Assembly (NCBI RefSeq): GCF_002220865.2 | Contig: NZ_NHRJ02000005.1 | Location: 62,001 to 126,000 of the forward strand | Length of the DNA stretch: 64,000 bases | Origin: Paenibacillus xerothermodurans | GTDB lineage: Bacteria; Bacillota; Bacilli; Paenibacillales; NBRC-103111 | Reading direction: 5' to 3' | Shown: in pieces, positions 17,087-26,198 of the stretch | How positions within the stretch are numbered: the first letter of the stretch is position 1 | Layout: the number at the start of each line of letters is the position of its first letter | Made by a program: the position numbers and the translations under genes | The notes under the pieces: generated by a model | Databases searched by the model: none | Seen by the model: only the letters and a program-made list of their open reading frames with translations | Told to the model about the DNA's origin: nothing

Positions 17087-17307
17087 GATGTTCACCCCAT
17101 CTGAGTTGATAGGTGTTATTATATCCAAACCGAGACGTAGTTATGTCGCTGCCAACGCTGGGGACCAGATAAGCCCTGGGTTCTCAGTGCTAGCCCAGTG
17201 CAACCGACGAGGTGTGCTCGCCGTGCGCTATGCCCTACCCCCCGCGCGTATGTGCCCGTAACGGCACAGCCAGCGAGAGATACTGCCGGTAGTGAACTGA
17301 CTGACGC
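17087..17307. other. Spacer with a candidate minus-strand promoter, no gene seen
   Basis: The only signal is a TATAAT at 17118-17123 on the minus strand, placed to transcribe the small membrane peptide; a -35 box is not convincing. No open frame with a ribosome site was found. Confidence 0.4.
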
Positions 17308-18084
17308 TCACAGCTGTACTGCCTTTGCCATCGCACGGGTGTACGCATGACGGTCACGCGACAACAGCTCCCTCGACGGGAATACATCCACCACGCGACC
17401 GTGCCGAAGCACTCCAACCCGATCGCACAGAAACCGGACCGCTGCCAGGTCGTGTGAAATAAATAGATAGGATAAGCCAATGCTCTCCTTCAATTCTTTG
17501 AATAAATTTAAAATTTGCGCTTGAATCGACACATCCAGACTGGATGTCGGCTCATCGCACACCAGCAGCTGCGGCTGCAAGCTGATCGCGCGAGCGATGG
17601 CCACACGCTGTCTCTGGCCGCCGCTCAATTGATGCGGGAACCGGTCCAGCAGCTCTCGGTCCAGCCCGACCTGGTGGAGCAACGCTGCAGCCAGGTCTCG
17701 TCTATTGTGGCGCACCTCAGTGAGAAACGCCGCCACGGCATCCGGATAATTGTCCAGCGGCTCAATCACCGTTTTCCACACCGGCAGGCGGGGGTTTAAG
17801 GATGCCGTCGGATCCTGGAACACGACTTGTATATGCCGACGGGCAGCGCGCAGCGCCTTCCCTTTCAGACGGTGGAGATTTATCCCATTAAGGGTGACCT
17901 CGCCTGCATCGGGCCGTTCGAGCGCTAGAGTAATTCTCGCCAGTGTGCTTTTGCCGCTGCCGCTTTCACCCACCAGCCCGAAACATTCGCCTGCTCCAAT
18001 GGTGAACGACACGTCATGCAGAACGTTGATGTCATTGATGTACGACTTGTAAATATGGTTGATCTCGAGCAACGGCTGCATCAT
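17308..18084 (-). CDS. Nickel/peptide-type ABC importer ATPase (NikE/DppF-like)
   Basis: The 258-residue ATPase shows Walker A GESGSGKST, signature LSGGQRQRVAIARA, Walker B LLVCDEPTSSLD and HDLAAVR. It energises import together with the NikD-like ATPase just upstream. The ATG at 18082-18084 follows GGAGGGACG, and its first 53 bp overlap the end of that upstream gene, implying coupling. It lacks the long C-terminal Cys motif of OppD types. Substrate is discussed under the binding protein. Confidence 0.87.
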   Translation of the reverse strand: MMQPLLEINHIYKSYINDINVLHDVSFTIGAGECFGLVGESGSGKSTLARITLALERPDAGEVTLNGINLHRLKGKALRAARRHIQVVFQDPTASLNPRLPVWKTVIEPLDNYPDAVAAFLTEVRHNRRDLAAALLHQVGLDRELLDRFPHQLSGGQRQRVAIARAISLQPQLLVCDEPTSSLDVSIQAQILNLFKELKESIGLSYLFISHDLAAVRFLCDRVGVLRHGRVVDVFPSRELLSRDRHAYTRAMAKAVQL

Positions 18085-19060
18085 CGTCCCTCCTTTCAAT
18101 CAGCGGCAGGTGACAGGCGACCGCGTGAGCCTCCGATTTGAGCTCGGGCGTTTGATCGCAGAGCGCGAATCGGTGGGGGCATCTTGGAGCAAACGGACAG
18201 CCATGCTGCGGCAGCATGCCGGGCTCACCCGCGACAACTCCCAGACGCTCAGGCGGTTCGTCGTCAGACAGCGCGGGCCTGCTGTGCAGCAGCATTTGAG
18301 TGTACGGATGGCGCGCTGCGCTGCGCATGTGCCCGGTGGGAGCCGCCTCGATCAGCCTGCCCGCATACATAACTGCGATGTGGTGCGTACGCTTCAGCAC
18401 ATGAGCAAGATCGTGGGAAATTAACAAGACAGCGCAATTCGTCTGCTGCTGAAGCTCTGCGAGCAGGTCGAGCACCTGTTTGCCGGTAAGTACATCCAGT
18501 GCCGTGGTGGGCTCATCCGCGATGATGAGGGACGGCTTAAGCATCAGTGCGGACGCTAAGGCAGCGCGCTGCAGCTGTCCGCCGCTCAGCTGACACGGAT
18601 AGCTTGTAAACACGCGCTCCGCAGGCAGATTAACTCGCTCGAGATAGTCGAGAGCAATCGACCTTGCCTTGGCAGATGTAAGGTGTTCATGCGCTTGTAC
18701 CGTTTCCACCAGCTGCTTGCCTATTTTGCGGAAAGGGGTGAAGCTCTCCTGGTAATTTTGAAAAACATAGCCGATCTGCCTGCCGCGGACACGTCGTCTC
18801 TCCTTGTGAGACAAATGCTGTAGATTGACTCCGTTGAGAAAAATATCACCCGCCGTGATCGTGAGCCCGTTGGGCAGCAGCCCAAGTACCGCGGAGGCCG
18901 TAATGCTTTTACCACTCCCGCTTTCCCCGACAATGCCAAGCATCTCCCCGGGGCAAACCGACAAACTTACCGAATCTACCAGCTTAGGCGAGGCTCGGTG
19001 ACCAGAGTCAACTGCTGTGATCGTCAATCCGGATATGTGTAACACTGGTTCCGCCTGCAC
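18032..19060 (-). CDS. Nickel/peptide-type ABC importer ATPase (NikD/DppD-like)
   Basis: This 342-residue ATPase has Walker A GESGSGKS, signature LSGGQLQRAALASA, Walker B LIIADEPTTALD and the C-terminal oligopeptide-permease extension with clustered Cys (HGCPFAPRCPHRFALC, then ACHLP). It starts with GTG at 19060 after AAGGAGGTG. It follows the permease gene by 25 bp and overlaps the next ATPase gene by about 50 bp. Confidence 0.87.
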   Translation of the reverse strand: MQAEPVLHISGLTITAVDSGHRASPKLVDSVSLSVCPGEMLGIVGESGSGKSITASAVLGLLPNGLTITAGDIFLNGVNLQHLSHKERRRVRGRQIGYVFQNYQESFTPFRKIGKQLVETVQAHEHLTSAKARSIALDYLERVNLPAERVFTSYPCQLSGGQLQRAALASALMLKPSLIIADEPTTALDVLTGKQVLDLLAELQQQTNCAVLLISHDLAHVLKRTHHIAVMYAGRLIEAAPTGHMRSAARHPYTQMLLHSRPALSDDEPPERLGVVAGEPGMLPQHGCPFAPRCPHRFALCDQTPELKSEAHAVACHLPLIERRDDDAAVARDQPYLQVVHQ

Positions 19061-19085
19061 GGCAACCCACCTCCTTTTCCAGTGT

Positions 19086-19949
19086 TCATTTGCCCTTTAC
19101 ATCAAGAGCATCCCGCAGCCCGTCTCCAATTAGATTGAAAGCCAATACTACAACCATAATCGCGAGGCCCGGGTAAAGCATAAGCTCTGGCGCGGTCTCA
19201 AAGTATGGTCTGCCGTCGTTCAGCATAGCACCCCATTCCGGAGCGGGCGGTTGGGCGCCGAGACCCAGATAAGACAGAGAAGAGATGGTCAAAATGACTT
19301 TTCCGACGTCGAGCGCAGCCAATACGAGGACCGGCGAAATAATTTGCGGCAGCAGGTGCCGGTACAGCAGTTTGAACGTTCCACACCCACTCACTTTTGC
19401 GGCCAGTACATATTCCTTTGCCCGCTCCGTGAGGATCACCCCTCTGACCACCCGGGCATAGCCGATCCATTTCACCAGCACAATGGCTAGCATCACATTC
19501 GGCAGGCTCGGGCCCAAGAAGCCCGCGATCGCGATGGCTAGTATAAACTCGGGCAGCGCAAGCATTCCGTCAATGCACCGCATTACCACAGCATCCACTC
19601 GTCCCCCGACATATCCGCATAACAGACCGACAGGAACGCCGACGAGCATCACCGTAATAATGGCAAGCCCCGTGATGGCCAGTGTTGATTGTCCGCCTTG
19701 AACAAGCCGTGAAAAGATACAGCGTCCCATATGATCCGTTCCAAACGGATACTCCCAGCTCGGAGCGAGCAGTCGTTCGCCCATATTCACCGTCAACGGA
19801 TCATTGGGAACCATGTACGGGCCAAATATAACGATAGCGAGAATGCCTAACACCAGCAAAATGCCGAACACCGCCGTCGGCTGCCAAAAGAGGCGGCTCC
19901 GCTTGCGGCTAACTATCGAACGAGCGGCATCGAATGCCGTAGCGCTCAT
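19086..19949 (-). CDS. Nickel/peptide-type ABC importer permease (NikC/DppC-like)
   Basis: The 287-residue protein has a cytoplasmic N-terminus, one helix (FGILLVLGILAIVIFGPYM), the DppC-type loop (PFGTDHMGRCIFSRLVQG) and five further helices with the EAA motif around AAKVSGCGTFKLLYRHLLPQ. It overlaps nikB by 4 bp (ATGA). Together with NikB it forms the membrane channel. Confidence 0.9.
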   Translation of the reverse strand: MSATAFDAARSIVSRKRSRLFWQPTAVFGILLVLGILAIVIFGPYMVPNDPLTVNMGERLLAPSWEYPFGTDHMGRCIFSRLVQGGQSTLAITGLAIITVMLVGVPVGLLCGYVGGRVDAVVMRCIDGMLALPEFILAIAIAGFLGPSLPNVMLAIVLVKWIGYARVVRGVILTERAKEYVLAAKVSGCGTFKLLYRHLLPQIISPVLVLAALDVGKVILTISSLSYLGLGAQPPAPEWGAMLNDGRPYFETAPELMLYPGLAIMVVVLAFNLIGDGLRDALDVKGK

Positions 19950-20890
19950 GCTTTAACCCCCTTTCGGATGCGAAGGCGGGGATCAATCAGATAATAGGAC
20001 AGATCGACAAGCATGTTTATGGCGACAATCACCACTCCTGTGAAAAGGATATACCCTTGAATGACGGGATAATCCCGCCCAAGGATGGCATCCATCACCA
20101 TGCTGCCCAAGCCTGGCCACGAAAATAGGGTCTCAACAACAATGGACCCGCCCAGCAGATAACCGATGCTCATCCCGAACATGGTGACGACCGGCAGTAT
20201 AGCGGCGCGAAGAGCGTGCCGTGTCATAATCCGCCACTCCGAAATGCCCCTGGCACGGGCTGCGCGCACGTAATCCTGAGCCAGAGCTTCGAGCAATCCA
20301 ACCCTCAGCAGGCGGGCGTATACGGCTGCCAACGAAAACCCTAGTGTAAAAGCCGGCAGGATTGTTTGGGCAAGAGAGCCCGTTCCCATGGACGGCAGCA
20401 GCTGCAGTTGGTAAGAAAACAAATAAATGAGAATCAAGCCTAGCCAAAAGCTCGGAATGGACGCTCCAATCCACGCGAGCAGACGGCTCAAATGATCCGG
20501 CCACCTGCCGGGGAACTTCGCGGCTGCGATGCCGACCGGCACCGTGATCAGCGCCATCACTGCAAGTGCACCTGCCGCCAGCTGTGCGGTGGTAGGCAGC
20601 CGCGACATAATCAGGTCCCACACCGGTTTGCCGCTGAGAAACGATTTGCCCAAGTCGAGGCGCATGATTCCCCACAGCCAGCGGCCATACTGCACAGCAG
20701 CCGGCTGATCGAAGCCAAGCTGCGCGCGCAATTTCGCTTCATCAGCCTCGGTTACCGCAAACTCGTCCGCTTGGAGGATCGTTTTTACCGGATCACCAGG
20801 CGCCATCTTCATTAACGTGAACGTTGCCGCCGACAGAATAAAAAGAACGCCCAACAACTGCATCACACGCTTTCCTATCACCGATACCAC
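19946..20890 (-). CDS. Nickel/peptide-type ABC importer permease (NikB/DppB-like)
   Basis: The 314-residue permease has the DppB N-terminal helix (GVLFILSAATFTLMKMAPGD), six helices in all and the EAA loop ARARGISEWRIMTRHALR. The GTG at 20888-20890 is two bases after the binding-protein stop, with no separate ribosome site, so translation probably relies on coupling; a GTG at 20881 is an alternative start. Confidence 0.9.
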   Translation of the reverse strand: MVSVIGKRVMQLLGVLFILSAATFTLMKMAPGDPVKTILQADEFAVTEADEAKLRAQLGFDQPAAVQYGRWLWGIMRLDLGKSFLSGKPVWDLIMSRLPTTAQLAAGALAVMALITVPVGIAAAKFPGRWPDHLSRLLAWIGASIPSFWLGLILIYLFSYQLQLLPSMGTGSLAQTILPAFTLGFSLAAVYARLLRVGLLEALAQDYVRAARARGISEWRIMTRHALRAAILPVVTMFGMSIGYLLGGSIVVETLFSWPGLGSMVMDAILGRDYPVIQGYILFTGVVIVAINMLVDLSYYLIDPRLRIRKGVKA

Positions 20891-20892
20891 GC

Positions 20893-22470
20893 TTATTTCA
20901 CATCCATCGTATGAGTAAGTATGTAGAATTCCTCTCTTCCCGGCATCCAGTTGATAACTCTCTCATTCACACCAACAATCAAATTGGGATATACCGCATA
21001 GCTGTGTGGAATCTCCTCATTGACTACGGCAACCGCCTTCTGTGTGAGCTGTATTCTTTGAGCGCTGTCGCTCGTTCGGTTAAGCTGTGTAACAATCTCA
21101 GTTAACCTTGGAATGTTGATTTTCCCATGGTTCAATGCTCCGCCGGGCAGATAAGCGCTGTTTAAGAAAAAGCCTCCGTCGCCCCTTGGGGCGCTAAGAT
21201 TGCTGTACGTAGCCATGTCCCAGTCCTTGTTCTGAGCCAGGTAGGTGTCGGCGTTTTCCACGGAACGGATATTGACCGTTACTCCCGCTTTCGCCGCATC
21301 CGATTGTACCAACTGCGCAATGAGGGGAAGCTCCGGTCTCGCCTTATAAGTGATAAGCTCCAACTCTAGGGGCGCACCGTCCTTGTACATCTTGCCGCTC
21401 TCTCCGGGCTCATAGCCCGCCTCCGCCAACAGGGCTTTCGCTTTAGCCAGATCCTGCTTCTGAGCCGGCTCCTTAATGCCAAACGGCAATTTATCATTGA
21501 AAGGGCCGTTCGCCGGCGCTGCATGCCCGAGCGCTATATCTCCCGCCACACTCTCCCGATTCAGCAGCAGGTTGAGCGCGGTCCTGACCTTTAAATCCTG
21601 CATCATTGGTTTTTGCTGGTTGTACAATAAGAAATGTACCCGTAAGCCGGATACCGATTCAATCTTTAATCGCTCATTCCGCTCTATGGAGGGGATACTT
21701 TCAGCCGGGATATTATACACAATATCCGCCTCCTGTGATTGCAGTGCGATCGCGCGGACATTGGCGTCCTCGTTGAATCTTACTGTCGCGGTCTGCAGCT
21801 TGGGCTGACCCGCCCAGTAGCCATCGTACCGTTCGAGCTGCGCCTCAATATTTGGCGTGAACTGCCTCACTTTGAATGGGCCCGTGCCGACGGGCGCGCT
21901 GTTGAACGCTTCCTTGCCCACGGACTTCTCAGCTTCGGCATTGACAATAGACGCATACGGACTCACGATCTCGGATGGCAGTGCCGGATGCGGCTCCGTC
22001 GTGTGAACCGTGAACGTTTGACCGTCCGCTTCCATGGAAGCGATCTTTAGGCCGGCTGCTAAAGGTTTACTGGCAGCAATGGCCCGCTCGAAGGATGCTT
22101 TTACCGCTGCAGCGTCAACCTTGGTGCCATCGTGAAATGTAACACCGTCACGGATGGTGAACACCCACGTCTTTTCCCCTTTGGCTTCCCACTGAGAGGC
22201 GAGCCAGCCTTGCAGCCGCAGATTCTCATCAAGTTTGGTTAACGTCTCGGTTACACCTGCCCGTAGTGGAATGAAGTCGTTGTGGGGGTCGAATGTGGCC
22301 GACTTGAAATGCATCAGCAGCGTGACATGTTTATCACCATCGCCTGAGTGGACATTCTTATCACCCCCCGCGTCAGAAGCCGTAGAACCTGTGCAGCCCG
22401 CCGCAGCGCACACAAGGATTGCCGACAGCAACCACAAAGGCGCCTTGCGTCGGAGAGATCTTTTTTTCAT
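20893..22470 (-). CDS. Nickel/peptide-type ABC importer substrate-binding lipoprotein (NikA/DppA family)
   Basis: The 525-residue extracytoplasmic family-5 binding protein has a lipoprotein signal (LVCAAAGC), FTIRDGVTFHDGTKVDAAAV, and VGTGPFKV. It heads a five-gene operon with two permeases and two ATPases. The ATG at 22468-22470 follows GGAGGGTAC. Two palindromes resembling Zur boxes flank its promoter, so the cargo may be nickel, zinc or a metal-metallophore complex rather than a peptide. No metallophore biosynthesis gene is near. Family assignment is firm; the cargo is inference. Confidence 0.87.
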   Translation of the reverse strand: MKKRSLRRKAPLWLLSAILVCAAAGCTGSTASDAGGDKNVHSGDGDKHVTLLMHFKSATFDPHNDFIPLRAGVTETLTKLDENLRLQGWLASQWEAKGEKTWVFTIRDGVTFHDGTKVDAAAVKASFERAIAASKPLAAGLKIASMEADGQTFTVHTTEPHPALPSEIVSPYASIVNAEAEKSVGKEAFNSAPVGTGPFKVRQFTPNIEAQLERYDGYWAGQPKLQTATVRFNEDANVRAIALQSQEADIVYNIPAESIPSIERNERLKIESVSGLRVHFLLYNQQKPMMQDLKVRTALNLLLNRESVAGDIALGHAAPANGPFNDKLPFGIKEPAQKQDLAKAKALLAEAGYEPGESGKMYKDGAPLELELITYKARPELPLIAQLVQSDAAKAGVTVNIRSVENADTYLAQNKDWDMATYSNLSAPRGDGGFFLNSAYLPGGALNHGKINIPRLTEIVTQLNRTSDSAQRIQLTQKAVAVVNEEIPHSYAVYPNLIVGVNERVINWMPGREEFYILTHTMDVK

Positions 22471-22497
22471 TGTACCCTCCCTTTCCCGCTGTTTAAT

Positions 22498-22510
22498 TGT
22501 AAAAATTACA
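22498..22510. promoter_or_regulatory. Palindromic metal-regulator-like box, downstream of promoter
   Basis: TGTAA-AAA-TTACA is a perfect palindrome. Its GTAAAAATTAC core differs at one position from the Zur core GTAATNATTAC. It lies just downstream of the -10 box of the nickel-type ABC operon. Confidence 0.55.
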
Positions 22511-22524
22511 TTTATCAAAAACAT

Positions 22525-22553
22525 ATGTTACCAGCGTGAATGGGGTGTGTCAA
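22525..22553 (-). promoter_or_regulatory. Promoter of the nickel/peptide-type ABC operon
   Basis: On the minus strand a consensus TTGACA (22548-22553) is followed after exactly 17 bp by TAACAT (22525-22530). The binding-protein start is about 55 bp downstream. Confidence 0.75.
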
Positions 22554-22559
22554 TGCTAA

Positions 22560-22574
22560 TTGTAAGTATTACTG
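22560..22574. promoter_or_regulatory. Palindromic metal-regulator-like box, upstream of promoter
   Basis: TTGTAAGTATTACTG carries GTAAGTATTAC, one mismatch from the Zur core GTAATNATTAC. It is centred about 63 bp (six helical turns) from the second box, on the other side of the promoter. Confidence 0.5.
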
Positions 22575-22585
22575 TCTACGACAAA

Positions 22586-22620
22586 TAAAAAAGCACACGC
22601 CGATCGCTCAGCGTATGCTT
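22586..22620 (-). terminator. Intrinsic terminator of the sulfonate-type ABC operon
   Basis: On the minus strand AGCATACGC and GCGTGTGCT pair across a 10-nt loop (one G-U), followed by a T-run. It lies downstream of the permease gene ending at 22709. Confidence 0.7.
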
Positions 22621-22708
22621 ATGCTTTTACATTGAAATTGATATGCTCTAACCGGAATGGCTGCAGAAGTTGTCGTGCAGGTCCGGATTGCGTTACTAAC
22701 GGCTTGAG

Positions 22709-23557
22709 TTATTTCCACGGCAGAAGCTTACGTTCAAGCCACTGGAGCCCACGGTTGAACAACAGCCCCAAAAGGGACAGGATAAGCACGCCAACCATCA
22801 GCTTAGTGGTAATCATCAGATTCCCATAATGCAAAATCATAGAGCCCAAGCCCTGCTGGGCTGCGATCATTTCCGCGGCCACCAGCAGCAGCAGAGAGGT
22901 GCCGGCGGCCAGCTTCAGGCCTGCAAAAATCATCGGCAAGGCTCCCGGCAAAATCACCTTCCTGATTACTCGCAAGTGGCTCGAGCCGAACGTGACCGCC
23001 GCCTTGATCCAGATGGGATCAACGTTCTTCACACCTGAGAAGGTGTTAATGACAACCGGAAAAAATACCCCGAGCGCGATTAGCGTAAACTTCGGTGTTT
23101 CCCCGATACCGAGCCACAAAACGACTAGCGGGAGCAAAGCGATCTTCGGTATCGGGTATATGGAGTACACCACAGGGGAAAAGATAGCATCCGCCCAACG
23201 GGAAAAGCCGAGCGCCAGCCCAACCACAATGCCCGCTCCGGCACCGATGGCATAGCCTATCAAAATCCGGTACAAGCTCGTGAGCAAGTTCTGATGCAGC
23301 TCGCCGCTGATAAGCATATCCCATCCCGTCGTAAGAATGGCTGTGGGAGCCGGCAGTGATGACGAGGTGACCAGCTCCAGTCTGCAGACCACTTCCCACA
23401 GCACCAGAATGCCGACGATCCCGAGTATGGAAGCATAGCCCGGTATTTTCTGCTCAAGGAAGGCTACCCGGTTCCGGATGATATGGCGATCCCGCGCACC
23501 GTTAGCCGAAGGGTGGTTTCGTGCAGCGCTGACCGTATCTGTACATGTACCACTCAT
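22709..23557 (-). CDS. Taurine/sulfonate/nitrate-type ABC transporter permease (SsuC/TauC-like)
   Basis: This 282-residue permease has a polar N-terminus and six helices, with the family loop around AAVTFGSSHLRVIRKVILPG and the start SILGIVGILVLWEVV. It forms the channel with the adjacent ATPase. GGAGGGATAG overlaps the ATPase stop, indicating coupling. The family imports sulfonates, nitrate, or thiamine/riboflavin precursors, so the substrate stays open. Confidence 0.88.
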   Translation of the reverse strand: MSGTCTDTVSAARNHPSANGARDRHIIRNRVAFLEQKIPGYASILGIVGILVLWEVVCRLELVTSSSLPAPTAILTTGWDMLISGELHQNLLTSLYRILIGYAIGAGAGIVVGLALGFSRWADAIFSPVVYSIYPIPKIALLPLVVLWLGIGETPKFTLIALGVFFPVVINTFSGVKNVDPIWIKAAVTFGSSHLRVIRKVILPGALPMIFAGLKLAAGTSLLLLVAAEMIAAQQGLGSMILHYGNLMITTKLMVGVLILSLLGLLFNRGLQWLERKLLPWK

Positions 23558-23560
23558 TGA

Positions 23561-24337
23561 CTATCCCTCCTTCAGCGCTTCTTGCGCATCATGTCGAATG
23601 AGCTGCCAGATTTCATCGGCATAACGCTCAAAGGCAGCACGGTGCTGATCCTGGTCTCTGCCCGTCTTCGGCAGATCGATGTGAATCACTTGCTTAATTT
23701 GTCCCGGATGACGGGAGAGCACAATGACCCGGTCCGCGAGATAGACGGCCTCCTGAATGTTGTGGGTCACATACAGAGTGCTTAACTTGGTACGATTCCA
23801 GATGGACAACAATTCCTCCTGCATAATCGTACGGCTCTGAGCGTCCAACGCGGAGAACGGCTCGTCCATCAGGAGCAGATCGGGCTCTACCGCGAGCGCC
23901 CTGGCAATGCCCGCCCTCTGGCGCATACCTCCGGACAGCTGCTTGGGGTAAGCGGACTCGAATCCTGTCAGCCCGACCATGTCGATGAAATGCTGCCCTT
24001 TTTCCCGCTGTACCTGCTTGCTGGCACCCTGCTCCTCCAGCCCAAACACAACGTTCTCGTACACGGTGCGCCACGGGAACAATGCGATTTCCTGAAACAC
24101 GATGCCAAGCTTCGGTTCCTTGCCCAAAGAATGGCCCTCGAAGTATACTTCCCCGCTGCTGGGACTTAAAAGCCCGCCCACGATATTCAACAAAGTCGAC
24201 TTGCCGCAGCCACTTGGTCCGACCAAAACGACAAACTCCTGCTCTTCAATCGAAAAGTTGATGTTTTGCAGTGCGGTAACCTGTCTCTTTTTCGAGTCGA
24301 CAAACTTCTTTTCTACGTTGTTCACAACAATTCGCAT
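23561..24337 (-). CDS. Taurine/sulfonate/nitrate-type ABC transporter ATPase (SsuB/TauB-like)
   Basis: The 258-residue ATPase has Walker A GPSGCGKST, LSGGMRQRAGIARALAVEP as signature, Walker B LLLMDEPFSALD and the switch His in YVTHNIQEA. It lies 4 bp after the binding-protein frame and 3 bp before the permease start. Closest in motif style to SsuB/TauB. If the binding protein is inactive, this module may lack input. Confidence 0.9.
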   Translation of the reverse strand: MRIVVNNVEKKFVDSKKRQVTALQNINFSIEEQEFVVLVGPSGCGKSTLLNIVGGLLSPSSGEVYFEGHSLGKEPKLGIVFQEIALFPWRTVYENVVFGLEEQGASKQVQREKGQHFIDMVGLTGFESAYPKQLSGGMRQRAGIARALAVEPDLLLMDEPFSALDAQSRTIMQEELLSIWNRTKLSTLYVTHNIQEAVYLADRVIVLSRHPGQIKQVIHIDLPKTGRDQDQHRAAFERYADEIWQLIRHDAQEALKEG

Positions 24338-24341
24338 GATA

Positions 24342-25406
24342 TTATTGCCCCAGCTTCTGTATGGCCTCGTCCAACAGCTCGGTATTTACGATTTCCTTGG
24401 GGCCGATGGCTTTTTCTACCAGCTTCTCTTTCGCATACCAATCAATTTGTGTCTTAATATCTCCCGCCAATAGCTTGCCGTCCCGGTCCATATACGGAAG
24501 TCCCTGCTTGACGTTTTCTTCAGGCTGGCCTGTGTACTTCGCTACGATTTTCACTACCTCGTCATAATTGGCTCCAGGCACAAGCTTGCCGTCCTTTTGC
24601 GTCAGCACAGCGTCTTAGTAGTAGCGGGTGGACTTTGCATAAGCCTGCAAAAAGCGCACCGCGACTTCCTTGTCGGCCGCCATTTTAGGTGAGAAAAAAA
24701 CGCCGGAGGTCTGATACTCCATCTCGTCTCCCACTTGGGCCACCACCTTGCCATACCCTTCCTTAAGCACCGCTGTAAGGTTCGGCTCGTTCATCATGAC
24801 GGCGTCGACCTGCTTGCTTTTAAGAGAATCCATCAGTCCGGGAATACTATTAAGCGGCACGAGTTGGATGTCTTTCAACGTCAAACCGTGCTTCTCCAGC
24901 ATGCGGCCGACCATGTAATGATAGGTGGAGCCCGTCTGTGTGATTCCTACTTTCTTGCCTTTTAATTCTTCGATGGATGCGATAGGTGAGTCCTTGTGGA
25001 CCATCAGGGCAGTGGATGAGTAGCCCTTCTGCTCTCGTCCTTTATCTGCGACAATCAGGAGCTTCTGTCCTGCAGCTACCATATTGTACAAGCTTGCCGT
25101 GATCCCTGTGGCACCGACGTCCACGTTGTTGCCTGCAGTCGCGACCGCAATAGGTTGCGCCGCCTCAAACCATTTGGCCTTGACATCGATATTTTGCTCC
25201 TTGAAAAATCCCTTTTCGATGCCAATGAATAACGGTGCGGAGCTCGCCAGCTTGAGCATCCCTATATCCAGTGCAACCGCTTCCTTTTGCGCACTGTTCG
25301 TCTCCCCGCCCGCTGCCGGAGCGGTCTCCTTGCTGCCGCAGCCTGCAAGAGCAGTACTGAGCAATAATACTGTGGTCAACGCTAACAATGATGCCCTCTT
25401 CTTCAT
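24342..25406 (-). pseudogene. ABC transporter substrate-binding lipoprotein interrupted by an in-frame TAA
   Basis: The gene encodes an SsuA/TauA/NMT1-type binding protein with lipoprotein signal (LSTALAGC). Reading stops at TAA (24615-24617) after AKSTRYY, but the same frame continues without shift (DAVLTQKDGKLVPGANYDEV and so on) to a natural end at 24342, four bases before the ATPase gene. Only the stop codon disrupts an otherwise normal ~350-residue protein, so this is a single substitution (for example from AAA, GAA or CAA), a readthrough case, or a sequencing error. The truncated 263-residue product lacks the last quarter of the fold. GTG at 24608 could in principle restart translation. 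Confidence 0.8.
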
Positions 25407-25457
25407 TTACGTGTACCCTCCAGTTATTTCTAACTTGGTTCTGCAAAATGCAATACA

Positions 25458-25474
25458 CATTCGACACGCGAATG
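25458..25474. promoter_or_regulatory. Inverted repeat upstream of the sulfonate-type binding-protein gene
   Basis: CATTCG-N5-CGAATG is a perfect palindrome about 50 bp before the gene start, in a position where a repressor or activator could bind. No matching regulator is recognised. Confidence 0.3.
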
Positions 25475-25533
25475 CAAATTTCCTGCTCCAATTCGATTTA
25501 AATGGCGTGCCAGCGGAAACACGTTCAGCCCCC

Positions 25534-26028
25534 TTAGTGCCTCCATTGCAGCAAATGTTCATCCTTTTCCTGCAGCAGGCGGGTTATGTACAAAATTTGT
25601 CCTGTGTGATATGCATAGTGGACCGTGACGTGGTACAGCAGTTCCAGCGTTTGCCGCTGCGAAGAGGCGATGCCGGCTTCCGGAGGATATTGCACGGTCA
25701 CTTCCCGCGTAAGGTCGGCCTCGGATAGTCGGGTAAGCACCGAGCGTGATTTCTCCCTGACAGCCGCCAAACGCTCCGATACCTCCCGGCGCGTAAATCC
25801 GCCTGCTGCCAGAAATTCAGCCGAACGCTCCCGCGCATAAGGGGCGCCTCCGATGCTGCTGACAATGTTGTGATACTCATTGCCGGCCAGGTGGAGGCAC
25901 AAATTGCCCGCGCTGTTCATGCCCTCCCGCGGCTTCTTCCACAAATCCTCATCGGTCAGGCGGGACAAAGCCTGCTGAATTTTTTCCAATTCCTTATCCA
26001 GCAAACTCAAAGTCGTAACGGTGAACAT
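25534..26028 (-). CDS. DinB-like four-helix protein (DUF1572 type)
   Basis: The 164-residue protein has the DinB/YfiT fold pattern, with metal-ligand-type His in NLCLHLAGNEYHN (helix 2) and HVTVHYAYHTGQI (near the C-terminus). Members include thiol-dependent transferases of Bacillaceae, but most have no known substrate. GGAGG precedes the ATG. It stands alone. Confidence 0.8.
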   Translation of the reverse strand: MFTVTTLSLLDKELEKIQQALSRLTDEDLWKKPREGMNSAGNLCLHLAGNEYHNIVSSIGGAPYARERSAEFLAAGGFTRREVSERLAAVREKSRSVLTRLSEADLTREVTVQYPPEAGIASSQRQTLELLYHVTVHYAYHTGQILYITRLLQEKDEHLLQWRH

Positions 26029-26198
26029 AGCATTACCTCCAATTGGGAAATGTGATTTTTATACTGTTCAAATCATATTACAAACAGTGAATTTAGGGAA
26101 ACAATAATGTAAAAATCTCCGTTTCTTTCACCGGACTAAAATAATACAATCAGAGCATGTGGTGCCAAGAAAAAATAACACTGGAGGATGAACGAGAC

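Noticed and set aside
22709-25406. Riboflavin or thiamine-precursor importer assignment
   Set aside because: The NMT1-like binding protein family allows it, but no cognate riboswitch or biosynthesis gene is nearby, so a specific substrate is not claimed.
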